From positions 221,001-285,000 of the forward strand of contig OZ025278.1 in NCBI GenBank assembly GCA_964019165.1: DNA of 64,000 nucleotides. Direction: 5' to 3'. Position numbers and translations under genes: made by a program. The notes beneath the pieces were generated by a model. The model did not search any database. It was given only the letters and a program-made list of their open reading frames with translations, and had not been told where the DNA came from. Every line of letters starts with the position of its first letter. Within the stretch, counting starts at the first letter, position 1. Shown here in pieces: positions 13,261 to 39,578 of this stretch. This stretch comes from Mastigias papua. Taxonomy: Eukaryota > Cnidaria > Scyphozoa > Rhizostomeae > Mastigiidae.

Positions 13261-14446
13261 GCAACAACAACAACAACAACACAGCTTCCTACAACTACCA
13301 TAGGTATTTGCTTTGGCTTTTGTTTTGTGCATAGCATACATTATCCGTATTTGATATGGATTACATAAATATACCCCATAGAAGATGAGAGGTATGCTTT
13401 ATAAGTGAACGGCTGGACGTCAATAATAATACGAATAGGCGTTGTGCCTTCACATGTTACTAGCGTTAGGCCATTTTTCATCAGAGAACAACAAAAGACA
13501 AGTGATCTTCGTGCCTTTGAGACTGATCTCTATTTCAAATTCAAATAAAATAATAGTAATAATAACGAATATTTAAACAAGATAAAAGCTTCAACAATTT
13601 TAGGATTGCTGTTATTAATGTTTGTCTTGTGTAAAGAAAGGTACATGAAAATAAAGTACAAACTTAGATTATAATCACACATCTAAAGCATAGTTATATA
13701 TGAAATGGTATAATTTTATACGTAATAATTGTTTGCAATGTTCCTAAAAGCAACTAAATTGTCAGACATCCTTGCAACAAGTGGCAGTTCATTACAAATC
13801 TTTGCACCCAAGTAGAAGAAACCTCTCGTTACGTATTCAGTTCTTAATCATGGGAGGCATACACTATATCTGCTGTTCCTTGCTCAATTTTTGAAATCTC
13901 ATTGTTATTTCATTTCATGATGAAAACTATTTTGAAACAACCTTAGAATTCCAATTATTTCACAATCAACATATCATTGAATCAGATTCCTTCCTTGCTG
14001 AGCTGCAAGGCCTCTTTCCAAAAGTATTTTGTATTCAATATTTGACGTCTAGGGGAGGACAGGAACTGGGCCTTTCACTTCACGAAGCTGATGGCGATAA
14101 CAATGGTCCCATCTAACATGCATCTATCATTTTATAAGTCACTTATGCAACTTTACTTCACGCTTATCTTCCATGCAAAGAAAGCATAAATGTAGAGGAT
14201 CATTTTTCGATAACTTACTGCTTTGTGACTTCGTTCAAATTGTCCATTTAGCATGTTAATTGAATTTGGTTTCACTGTAGCTTCTGCTTCTACAGCTAAT
14301 CAATCAAAGTGCACATCCTCCATTTTGCAGATTGTGTAGATAAAAATGAGCACTGCGAAGCTTGGGCAAATGATGGCTACTGCATAGGAGCTTACGAATG
14401 GTACATGAAAAGAAATTGCAAGAAAAGCTGCTTCTGTTCTTCATGA
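9175..14446 (+). CDS. Secreted HExxH metallopeptidase-like protein with two ShKT domains
   Basis: Nine exons joined by hand: 9175-9217, 9388-9441, 9907-10087, 10594-10778, 11032-11213, 11964-12267, 12581-12709, 13112-13303, 14331-14446. They total 1,386 bases, giving 461 residues in one unbroken frame. A signal peptide is evident (MYRLILLLGLFW). The catalytic-type motif HETVH is at residues 208-212 and a second acidic motif, REYFAEGAQSFF, at about 257-268 could supply the third zinc ligand, as in gluzincins. I know this arrangement from uncharacterised secreted invertebrate proteins; peptidase activity is inferred. A Thr/Pro-rich linker (about 310-358) is followed by a six-cysteine ShKT domain (361-396), a poly-Thr spacer and a second ShKT domain (425-459). 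ShKT modules also occur in venom peptides, but here they are appended to an enzyme-like domain, as in many extracellular metalloproteases. Introns 6-8 are all phase 1, typical of shuffled modules. Confidence 0.8.
10109..10251. mobile_element. 143-base MITE with 8-base target duplication
   Basis: It starts CAGGGACGCCT and ends with AGGCGTCCCTG, an inverted repeat of about 11 bases that extends imperfectly inward. The direct repeat GCTTTATG flanks it at 10101-10108 and 10252-10259, an exact 8-base target-site duplication as expected for a hAT-type insertion. It sits in intron 3 of the metallopeptidase-ShKT gene, only 21 bases beyond the end of exon 3. Coding capacity is nil. Confidence 0.88.
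13225..13282 (+). repeat. Coding (ACA/CAA)n microsatellite
   Basis: Run of CAA repeats inside exon 8 of the metallopeptidase-ShKT gene. In the coding frame the codon is ACA, so it encodes a poly-threonine spacer with one alanine between the two ShKT domains. Reverse-strand poly-Cys or poly-Leu frames here are shadows. Confidence 0.9.
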
Positions 14447-14879
14447 AAGGCTAAGAAGTCATACGCAAAACAAAGTGCAGGAACACAAGTGACACGAAAG
14501 CCCGATCGTTTTCGATGCAGAATTTCACAATCGCATCTTTGATGCTATAATAAGAGTGTTTTTGTATCAGTGTGGTGTTTCTTCCTTATATATATAAATA
14601 TATATATCATAATTAATCTAAGAATTATATTGATTTGTATTCTTTGTTGATTAAGTCCTCTTCTGTTTCCAAGTTGCTGAAAATTGAATACTTCAATTTT
14701 GAGAGTTGAAATGAATATGATATGATCGATTTGGGATTTGACATTTTGCAGGTGACATGTAGTTCAGTTTCATGAGAATTATACACATATACAAACTAGA
14801 TGATGGATATATTGCTTTGCCATGGATCGTTTGCTGAATTGTGTACGAATGCCACAGTATGTCATAGTCGCCAATGGCT
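14447..14879. other. Downstream of the metallopeptidase-ShKT gene
   Basis: No further coding sequence is supported. It contains the likely 3' UTR and a short TATATAAATATATATA stretch at about 14588-14606. An AATAAG variant signal occurs near 14550, about 100 bases after the stop. Confidence 0.35.
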
Positions 14880-14884
14880 ATTTG

Positions 14885-15266
14885 CAGTGGTGGAATTAAG
14901 CCTTGTTCGTTTCATCGGTGAAAATCTAAGGACAGTGAAAAACAGTGGCATAGCTAACGTGTATCATGTTAACGTGTTAACGTGAATGTTAACGTGAAAA
15001 GGGAACTGGAAATATTAGAAATGACTCTCGCACGGTTTATGACATTTTGGGCTAACGTGCAAAGAGTATTAAAATCGAGTGATTCTCGACATCTTTTACC
15101 CGGTAAAGCAAACTAAAATAATAGTCTTTCCATTTTTTCAAGAGTATATTTTGAAACAAATGATTTTTTTCTGTCGGTGTTTTTCCAAAATCTAATATTT
15201 TTTTAAACGGTTTTTTTCATTTCTTCACCGGTTTTTACCGATCACCGGCCGTTATTTCCACCACTG
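14885..15266. mobile_element. Non-autonomous DNA transposon, CAGTGGTGGAA ends
   Basis: A 382-base element starting CAGTGGTGGAATTAA and ending TTATTTCCACCACTG, terminal inverted repeats with one mismatch in 15. ATTTG is duplicated at 14880-14884 and 15267-15271, a 5-base target-site duplication. The interior has several GTTAAC repeats (14967-14993) and short inverted motifs (CCGG/CGGTAAA) but no coding frame. Confidence 0.8.
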
Positions 15267-15271
15267 ATTTG

Positions 15272-16254
15272 TCAATTTATGGAGTCAGTAGCAGCTAAGG
15301 TACGGTAAGATTCAAGCAGAGGATGCAAGCCAGTAAGTTGCCTGTATGCTGTCCTACGACGTCTGCATAATGGATAATAGGGCTGAGATCATTACAGCAC
15401 AATATGGAAGAGTTTTTCTTTATAACATAAAAGGTTCTTTTAAGGTATATATGATTTGCTTTAAACTTATCCACAGCAAATGTATTTGGTTCTTAGACCA
15501 ACAATCAGTGAGCTAATTCCTACAAACCAATAATCAATCAATAATATTTTAAACTAATAAATGAAACAAATGTCGATAATAATCGATGGTTTCAAAGAAT
15601 GTTAAATTTTTAAGCCGCTTCCCTTGTATATGTTTCACAAGCCGATCTTTGGCATTGACAAATCGATGTACATGGATAATCTCACCTGCTGGTTTCATTA
15701 ATAGTATTTCATTTCATTTTTAATATATATCGCATTACAATAGAGTATAGCTTAGTTTTATGACTTGTTGTTTTGCAGAGTTTTGCTATTTTTGTGATGA
15801 AGATATTTTAAAAACACAAGCCACAGTTATGCAATACATTATGTCACCTAAACTAGAGCTCTCTCGCTCTCTCAATCTCAGAAGTCGGACCTAGGCCATC
15901 ACTTTTTGGAGAGTGTATCTGATTCCTATATGGCTCATTGCCACCTCTAGAATAGAGTAGATACCAGCAAACAATTGAATGACAATTGTTTATAGTTGCT
16001 TGTGGCGTCATAGTTAGAAGGAAAAATGACAAGCTTAGATTATTTGTCAGTAGCTGTCTACTTTTTGAGCCAATCAAAAGCTACCACGGCAAACTGGTGC
16101 CCAGTCTGCTAGTGTAAGAGTTAATCTATGGCTACCACGTTGCTTTGAGATTGTTTTGAACTGGGAAGTCCAGGATATGTAAAAGGGATTCATCACTTCT
16201 GGCAGCCGTGCATAATAACACTGGTTGTTGCAAGTCTCATGATACTGTGAAAAG
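15272..16254. other. Intergenic upstream of PDIA6
   Basis: No supported gene; open frames are short and featureless. The proximal part must hold the PDIA6 promoter. I see no ER-stress element at a convincing position. Confidence 0.35.
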
Positions 16255-19200
16255 ATGGTTTTTTCAACTCATTGTAAGTACATAACTTATGTAGATAAGA
16301 ACTGATTGCAGCAGGCTTGAAGTTAGGCCTAGTAAGAAACCTCTGTCAGTATACTGTACATTCTTAATCGATGGCCTAAATTAGAAAGAGACTTTGTACA
16401 TGTATCTTCAGTTCTCATAAGCATGAAAAGTTGAAAAGCATAGAGTTTCTTCTTGGACCTCCTATATGGTACATCTCATTCGTTTGTTGCAAAGTGGTAC
16501 TAAGATTCAACCACATCATTTGTCCAAATCAGCGAAAGCAGTTGAGTTAGATGACCAGCATTGTTAAATTAATAATGCATGTAGCCTGTTTATGACTTCA
16601 TCCACAGTGTTTGTTATGACCACATCATTTTGCTTTTCCAAACTATTATGCAATTTGTTCCATATTGTTACGAATTTTAACTGTTTGATATCAATATTTT
16701 CCTATAGATTTGATTGCACTTGTTGCAACGACTCTTCACCTATCCAGGGCAGATTACACATCAAGTGATGACGTCATTGAATTAACAGCTAGCAATTTTA
16801 ATACTAAAGTGATAAATAGTGATGATATCTGGCTGGTAGAGTTTTATGCCCCATGGTGAGTATTTGTTTGCCAGTATACCATTGTGTGGGTTTGCATCAT
16901 CTGTTTTCTTTCCAGCAGCAATATTTGTCTTTCCATTGTACCTACAGTTGTACACATTGTGATATATCCATCAGCATCCAGACAAAATCCCAGTTTTCTG
17001 GAATTTATCTAGATCCTTCCAGGCTGTTTTTTAATATAACATGTGCAACATAAGTGAATTGAAATGACTCTCGGACTTTTTGTCTTAGGTGTGGTCATTG
17101 TCAGAGACTTGAGCCTGAATGGAAGAAAGCTGCAACTGCTCTTAAGGTAATATATGAATTGGCTGCTATAATCTGATATAGAATGGAGAAGACTGATTTG
17201 TACTGTATATGAAAGCTACAATGTAGAAAGGGTAGCAGAATGCAGGAGATGTAGGGAGAGAAGAATATTATAGAAATCAAGTACCTAAGCTAATTGTGAA
17301 CTATGCAATACCTTTTCCTTTGGGTTTATGGTCTTGTTTAGTATCCTGATGAAGTTTAGTTAACTTAGTTGTATACTTGAGAATTTATCAGTGTGACAAT
17401 TTGAACCTTATTATCAAACATCATTTTTCACCATTGGTTTTTCTGAATGGTATTTTTTGTTGTTTTGGTTCAGTAGTATTCCCATTATTAATTCCCATAC
17501 CAGATATTACAAAGCTGCTTGCTGCTATGCATACAGTTTTGGGTTAAGTATTTACAGTCTTATAGTTTATAACTTTCATTGACACCATAAAATGGAATTG
17601 CTATAGTCATTATTGTGGCAGCACCATTTAACTGACATGCACTCTTGAAACTTGATCATTGAATATTTTGGCAGGGCATTGTTAAAGTAGGAGCTGTGAA
17701 CATGGATGTCCATGGCTCAGTTGGCGGTCCATACAATGTTAGGGGATTCCCAACAATCAAAATGTTTGGTGCAAATAAGAACTCACCTAAAGATTACAAT
17801 GGTGCAAGATCTGCATCAAGCATTGTAAGTGAAGCGATCAATATGGTTAAGCAGACAGTAGATGACCGTCTTTCTGGAAGAGGAGGAAGCAGACAGCAAT
17901 CACAGGGCAGTGGTGGATCATATGATAAGAAAGATGTTATTGAATTGAATGATAATAACTTTGAGAAGGAAGTTTTCACAAGCAAAGATTTATGGCTTGT
18001 TGAGTTTTTTGCTCCATGGTAATGCTGTTGTTGATCTATTTTTATGCTCTTTATTATGTAGCAATTCTCTATCATTTTCTTCTTTGTGTAAATGTCACAG
18101 AGACCAGGGGATGGTTGGGTATGGTCCTCTGTTTGTTTTCATGCCTTGTTCTTATATTATTTATATGATAAATATCCAGACCTCTCCCTTTAAGGTGCTT
18201 GATGGGCCATGCACACTCCAGCACATGCCTTTAAGGGACAAGGTGCTTACTTCATCGTGCACCCCATTTTGGAAAATTAGCCAGATGACGTGCCTTGACA
18301 ATAAATGGCGGACATAATTCGTGCACCTTCATGTGACATTTCGCCATAAGGTGTGCTATCAGTCACACATCTGCTATAATCCTTATGGAGAAGCCTGATT
18401 ATCTTAGACTTTGGATAGTGTTAAGTTTCCATAATGTTTGAACTGTATTCGGTGCCCAATGGGACATAAAAAACAAAAGGGAAGGCTGGGAAGAAAGTGC
18501 TTACCCATCATTTGTTATGTTTGTGCACCAAATTTTACCAGTGTCCCAAAAGTGGAACTGAGTAGCAAACTGCAATTTTTGCTTTACTTCATGTGTTTTG
18601 CTAGATAGTCATGGATGAAGAATTATGAAGAATTGTGAATTGTGTTATTGACATTGTGTGTTGGCTTTTAGGTGTGGCCATTGTCAAAGGTTAGAGCCAG
18701 AATGGGCAAAAGCAGCAACCGAACTAAAGGGAAAAGTGAAAGTGGCCGCAGTTGATGCAACAGTAAACACAATAACTGCAAGTAAATATAATGTCCGTGG
18801 CTATCCAACTATCAAGGTTTTCCCAGCAGGTGCAAAGGATGCAAACTCAGTTGAGGATTATGATGGAGGAAGAACAGCTTCAGATATCATTGCATGGGCA
18901 ATAGACAAGGCAGCTGAATCTGTGCCACCCCCAGAGATTTTGGAATTGACAAGTGATGATGTACTAAAATCAGAATGCTCAGAGAAACCATTGTGTGTCA
19001 TCTCATTCTTACCTCACATTTTAGATTCAATGGCAGAAGGGAGAAATAGATATATAACATTATTGAAAGGTATTGGAGAAAAATATCGCAAGAAAATGTG
19101 GGGATGGGGATGGACAGAAGCTGGGGCACACCCTGGCCTTGAGGAGTCATTAGGTATAGGAGGTTTTGGATACCCTGCTATGGCTGTTGTTAATAAGCGC

Positions 19201-19425
19201 AAGAAGATGTATGTATTGTTAACTGGCCCATTTGAGGAGGGTGGTATCAATGAACTGCTTAGAGCTGTTGCAGTTGGACGGGGTAGAACGGAACCCATAA
19301 AGAATGGCTCGCTTCCAAATATTGAGAAGAGAGAAGCTTGGGATGGCAAAGATGGAGAGTTACCACCAGAAGAAGATTATGGAGATTTGGATGATTTAGA
19401 AGATGAGAAGAGAGATGAATTATAG
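16255..19425 (+). CDS. PDIA6: Protein disulfide-isomerase A6 (P5)
   Basis: Five exons: 16255-16273, 16708-16855, 17089-17146, 17675-18018, 18672-19425. They sum to 1,323 bases or 440 residues, the same length as human PDIA6. The enzyme forms and rearranges disulfides in ER client proteins and modulates unfolded-protein sensors. Visible parts: signal peptide (about residues 1-20); a first thioredoxin domain with WCGHC, cysteines 57 and 60; a second with WCGHC, cysteines 191 and 194; a Gly/Ser/Gln-rich linker between them; a redox-inactive third domain; an acidic tail; and the ER-retrieval signal RDEL at the C-terminus. Introns 2 and 4 interrupt the tryptophan codon of each WCGHC motif at the same base, a trace of the old domain duplication. 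The first exon is only 19 coding bases; its ATG was chosen because it supplies the signal-peptide start in phase. Confidence 0.95.
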
Positions 19426-20334
19426 ATATGCTTTATTGATAAGAACTCCTCACGTGATGATGGTATTGTGACATGTTGTGAAAGTGACTCATTGCAAAAG
19501 TAGCATGTGAACAAATTAGATGAAAAAATGTTATTGTTCATTTTGGAAATAAGTGTTTTGCTTTCTTGATGTTTTTCATTGTATAAAAGTAGTATTGCAT
19601 TATCTTTGTCACAAGCACCTCCAGATGCTTCCATCATTTTCAAATGTAAATTTCCACATCTCTCTTTACACTCATTTCCAATGGTTTTGTATTTTCTACT
19701 TGTAAACTCTCTTGTTTTGCATTATGAATAGTTGTAGCCAGATTTAGTGTAGCGCATTTTGCTGCATAAAGTGTTTTAATATAGTTTGTGTGAAATGTGC
19801 TGGTGGGAGTTATTAGTCAACACACCACCGTTGCACGGTTTGTTGCTCAGCTGTTGGCTTTGAAGTACTGTACAGGAAACCCTGGGAGGAGCATGCGACC
19901 AGCCTCGATTTAAATCTGAAACGAGCGCGCGTTGGTTTCCAAGAATACTGCACATAAAGAAAAGGTTCAAGGAAATTTTGTATAGCGAAAGTGATGTACG
20001 GAAATTGAAAGCATGTCGTTTTAGGTTAAAATCTGGTTACTATTGACTTCATACATTCTGTGTCGACTTTTGGTTTGCCTACATATCGATAAATGACAAG
20101 CAGCTTGTAAGTACTTTATCAGTTATAAGCTATACTCGCTAAAAAAGGAACTATTTCGAACCGAATTATGTTAGAGTTATTAAACACACTTATCGTCAAC
20201 TTAGTTCAAATTCAGTATATTTCTTAAGTGTCCCAGTAACAAAATCTTGTGTCCATACATGTTCATTGAAACTGGAGAAATAAATGTGTACAAATGTTAC
20301 TCTTTCAGTTAATTGTCATTTCAAAGCCGGGAAA
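19426..20334. other. PDIA6 3' region and SPAG1 promoter region
   Basis: No gene supported. SPAG1 follows on the same strand, so this spacer should contain the PDIA6 3' UTR and SPAG1 control sequences. An extra SPAG1 5' exon ending before 20325 cannot be excluded. Confidence 0.35.
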
Positions 20335-35771
<15,437 letters not shown>

Positions 35772-37052
35772 GGTTCAGAATATTATATCATCGACTATTA
35801 GACAAAGTTTATTCGCCTTGTCAATTCAATGTTCTCTCCGAGTAAGATAAATTTATGTTGGCTGTTCCCCTGTGAGCTGTTTGTTTATTTTGGTATTGAA
35901 TGTGATCTTGTATCAGCAATTGTAAGTTGTTATCCGATGATGCCCCCGTGATTACTGAAAAGAAGAGTTGTCAGTGTTGAGTAATTTTATGGTTCTCATT
36001 TGTATATTATGACATAGCTGACCTTCGAGAAAAGGGAGTTTCCCATTTTTGATATCGCCGTCAAATCATATTTCTAACGTTTTTCATTTCACAAACGAAG
36101 TCGTTCGTGTGTATAACTTTGTAATCATGCGATTGGAGATTTGACTGCTCATTTTCGAAGGCCTTAGATTCACTTTTTTATATTTTAGAAATTGTTTAGC
36201 ATATCTTTAATTAAGTTAGATTTCGATATCATTCCACTTCTCACATTTCTTGGTTATTTGTATTCCATCAAAGACGTTTATGTGATGACTGTGGGAGAAG
36301 GGAAAGCGTGAAGGAAATGTAATGAGAGAAAGACAGCAGATATTTTGAGAAATGAAAAGTGCTGATGTCTTCACCTTAATAGAAATTTTGGTCCTTAGTT
36401 GCTAGGCTATCATGTACAGCTTGGCTGAACATGAATTTCTTCGTGTCCAGGTGCCTAACTGACAAGAAACTGCAAATGAGTACGTGAGTGCTTAGTGAGG
36501 TGGATAAAAACCAAATTCATTTTATACCAGTTGATTTACCTGCATGCTTAAGCAATTGAACGCAAGACGCAGGCGATGAAACCAACCAGGTTTTCATTGC
36601 TTTGTTTTCCCCTGAATTGATCCTTTAATCTCCCCGTGATCTTTTTCCATTACTTATGCAAATAGTCAAAGATCGAGGTTCGAGCATTTATTTTGTTGGA
36701 AACGGAATGAGTTGTGTTGTTTTTGAAGAAGAGGAAATGTCGAAGATAGAAATTGCTGAATTATCGATGCATTTACATGTACAAGAGCGTGACGGTGTGT
36801 TCACGCATACTTGCACTCAGAAATCATCTGAAGCAGTTCGAAGCAATTCCACTTTGTCTCTTGTATTACCTCATTTTATAGAAATTTCTAGACACTTTCA
36901 AGAATTCAATCAAAGCGATTCCTTCCCTGGAGTCAGCCTACAACAGCAGCAATGGGAGTTTGATTATTTTTCATTTGGATTAACATAGATGTAGTGGTTT
37001 TTGTCTACACAGACACTTAGACTAGCCTTCTGCGATCGTTTTCATATCACAT
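35772..37052. other. SPAG1 3' region and jun upstream region
   Basis: Contains the SPAG1 3' UTR and the presumptive jun promoter and long 5' leader. I looked for AP-1 (TGACTCA) or CRE sites that could mediate autoregulation and found no exact match. Confidence 0.4.
36656..36988 (+). other. Possible upstream open frame in the jun leader
   Basis: A 110-codon open frame ends 64 bases before the jun start codon. The product, rich in Ser, Glu and Gln, matches nothing I know. Vertebrate jun genes have long 5' leaders, so an upstream frame could affect translation; it may equally be chance. Confidence 0.25.
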
Positions 37053-38180
37053 ATGGATATACATGGCGGAATTCCTGCGCAATTCTATGTCTGTAATCCT
37101 GGAACATTCAGGGAAGTCAACCATCATGTACCTTCGAATACAATCACGTCAGCTCATGTTGCTGGACACCAAAAGCCAAGAGGGTCACTTAGTTTGAAGC
37201 TGATATCAAACCCTGTAGCGCCGGTATGTTCATCGCAGCCTACATCCGGATCAATAAATTCCCCTGTTCTTGGCTCGCCGGAACTAAATCTGTTGAAATT
37301 AGAATCACCAGAGCTGGAAAGATTGATAATGGCCCAACATGGAGAGAATTATTTAAATTCGCTTTCACATAAAGATGAAAATACACAATCATTGATGGCC
37401 CAACTTGAATTGAACTCAAATCGAAATTTGAAAGCCATATCTCCCCTGATATCTAACGATGACTACCAATTTATCACAAGTGAAACAGATCATGCATTAG
37501 AGTCAATTTTACCAAAAAATGATTCTAATGACACAACGGAATATCAACACAGCGAGGAATCGTTCATTTTGCCGATAGAACAATTTTTAGAACCATTGCA
37601 ACAAGTGCCTGGGAATCATGAGCCAGATCAACATATGTTATCAAACAGAAATAATCGACGTCTTATGGGCGGTAGAAATCCTGTTCATCAAGAAAAATTA
37701 CAACGTAAAAGGCCGAATTCGGCCACAACAGGTAGCGAAGGATTTCGCAGCAAGAAAGAGCAGTTGGATGTTGGATATGAGAAAATGGTGAAATCAGAGC
37801 GGATGTTTGATGGTAATACACATATTGTCTATGATCTAAATCAACCGAGTATGGTAACAAACCCATACACACAGGCGAGTTTGGAGAAAGAAACAAATGC
37901 AACCTTAGCCATGTTACCATTGCCTCCTATTGATCTCGAGGTACAAGAAATCGTGAAGAGAGAAAGGAAGAAACTGAAGAACAGAGTTGCAGCCTCCAAG
38001 TGTCGAAAGAAAAAACTTGAAAGAGAGGCGCAGCTTGAGGTTAGAGTACAGCATTTAAAGGAACAAAATATTGAACTGAACGCCTTGGCAAACGCGTTGC
38101 GACAGCAAGCAGGGGAACTGAAGCAAAGAATCATGGACCATGTAAATGCAGGGTGTCAAGGGAGATTCATTCGCTATTAG
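37053..38180 (+). CDS. JUN: Jun, AP-1 bZIP transcription factor
   Basis: Intronless gene of 375 residues, as in other animals. Jun dimerises with Fos or itself and binds TGACTCA sites. A JNK-docking delta-like region is readable at about residues 44-92: SLSLKLISNP, then SPELNLLKLESPELERLI. It contains two Ser-Pro sites at 75 and 85 with the same ten-residue spacing as human Ser63 and Ser73. The basic region has KNRVAASKCRKKK at about 309-321, including the redox cysteine 317. The leucine zipper follows, and the conserved end motif MDHVNAGC precedes a short GRFIRY tail. The middle is a Ser/Asn/Gln-rich activation region. The ATG at 37053 gives the expected short leader before the delta domain. 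A 13-base minisatellite starts about 100 bases after the stop. Confidence 0.96.
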   Translation: MDIHGGIPAQFYVCNPGTFREVNHHVPSNTITSAHVAGHQKPRGSLSLKLISNPVAPVCSSQPTSGSINSPVLGSPELNLLKLESPELERLIMAQHGENYLNSLSHKDENTQSLMAQLELNSNRNLKAISPLISNDDYQFITSETDHALESILPKNDSNDTTEYQHSEESFILPIEQFLEPLQQVPGNHEPDQHMLSNRNNRRLMGGRNPVHQEKLQRKRPNSATTGSEGFRSKKEQLDVGYEKMVKSERMFDGNTHIVYDLNQPSMVTNPYTQASLEKETNATLAMLPLPPIDLEVQEIVKRERKKLKNRVAASKCRKKKLEREAQLEVRVQHLKEQNIELNALANALRQQAGELKQRIMDHVNAGCQGRFIRY

Positions 38181-38283
38181 AGATCTGAATAAGGACAGAT
38201 GGAAACGAGGCTATTGAAAGAAAAGTTAGTCAAGTTAATGTTTCCAATATTTATACAAAAACATTATAGAAGTTTCTAATACC

Positions 38284-38486
38284 AGGTAATATCATTGGTT
38301 AATATCACTGGTTAATATCATTGATCAATATCACTGGTTAATATCACTGGTTAATATCACTGGTTAATATCATTGGTTAATATCATTGGTTAATATCATT
38401 GGTTAATATCACTGGTTAATATCATTGGTTAATATCATTGGTTAATATCACTGGTTAATATCACTGGTTAATATCACTGGTGGTAT
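38284..38486. repeat. 13-base minisatellite in the jun 3' region
   Basis: About 15-16 head-to-tail copies of GGTTAATATCA(C/T)T. The main variation is a C/T switch at one position, and one unit reads GATCAATATCACT. It begins about 100 bases after the jun stop and is probably in the 3' UTR. There are no spacers, so this is not a CRISPR-like array. Confidence 0.95.
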
Positions 38487-38942
38487 CACTAGTATTGAAG
38501 TTAAAACGTTTTAATTGTATATCTGTTTTTATTCTAACTTTTAATAGTGTTAATGTTCTATATTTGTTGAAGATATTAAGTTGTCATAAAATTTGTATCA
38601 TATTTTGTGTGTCATGAAAATGTTTCCGATCAAATTTTGTCTTCATTCCTTTGCTGTAGATAGCGTCTTTGACAGCAATGTGTCATTTTAATCGATGCCT
38701 TCTGGACACCATGGCTTATCTAGGATGAAAGTATTTCGTGCATTTTTTAGTTTCTCTGAGCTTTCAAAATGCTGTACAACAGACAAGACCTTGGTATTCT
38801 TTTGCTCCCAACAGAATTGTAGATTCATTAACAATACAGTGAACATAGAAGGCTTATCAAAGCACTTCATTGAAAAAAGTGCATTATGGGTGAGGTAGCT
38901 TAAATTTGCGTACGTCGTCTAAAAGCCACCGCCATCATCATC
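38487..38942. other. No gene seen
   Basis: AT-rich sequence after the minisatellite, probably the jun 3' UTR and spacer. Opposed open frames of about 60 codons at 38688-38898 mirror each other and have no domain. Confidence 0.35.
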
Positions 38943-39260
38943 ATTTGTTTTCACTTTATGCCCCTTACGGGTTTGACTCTGAGGTCAGTAACCGCGTGTC
39001 AGTTGTTTGAAGGAGATGATTGAGTCGGCTACACTCAATCCACTCTGTTACCCAATAGATCCTTGGCAGAACTGTAGCCTGAGCTGCTGAGCCTGATTTT
39101 CACTGAAGGGGCCTGGTTTATACTGTTTGCAACAGGTTATTAACATCTGCCCCAATCCTGAATCTCTGCGAAATGTATCGCTATCACCTAATGGCCAGGA
39201 TCTCTCTGTGCCCGCTTACCACTATGAGGAAGTTTCCAACCATGGGTTAGCTGTGACCAC
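38943..39260 (+). repeat. Dispersed repeat, copy A, with CAT-rich tail
   Basis: Homologous along its length to 55532-55830. Shared blocks include CAGAACTGTAGCCTGA, CTGAAGGGGCCTGG, ATCTGAATCTCTG-like wording, and CCAYGGG near the end. It starts with TTTATGCCCCTTACGGG and is followed by a (CAT)n run (39260-39280) and CA-rich repeats to about 39355. Flanking duplications were not identified. SINE-like behaviour is inferred from the simple-sequence tail. Confidence 0.75.
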
Positions 39261-39578
39261 CATCATCATCATCATCATCAGCACACACTCACACACAAAC
39301 ACACACGCATACACACACTCACTCAATTACTCACTCACTCACTCGCTGACACCTCCGTAGTAATCAATGAATTTCCAGATTTTCCTATAAGTATCAAGAC
39401 ATTCCCATCAACGTGAGAAGGAAAGGCCATCCAGACTATCCATGATCAAGCGTCCATTGACGATTCTTGTATACAAGCACCGGGAACTCAGTTAGCAAAC
39501 TTTGCTGTATCGTAATTCAGTCAAAAGATAACCTCTGGATTTAATCTGTCAAATGCTCCAAAAACAGTCATTTGCAAA

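Noticed and set aside
13052..13341. Minus-strand poly-Leu and poly-Cys frames
   Set aside because: They are shadows of the CAA microsatellite in exon 8.
38284..38712. CRISPR-like appearance of the minisatellite (also 58437-58712)
   Set aside because: Repeats are contiguous with no unique spacers, and the context is eukaryotic.
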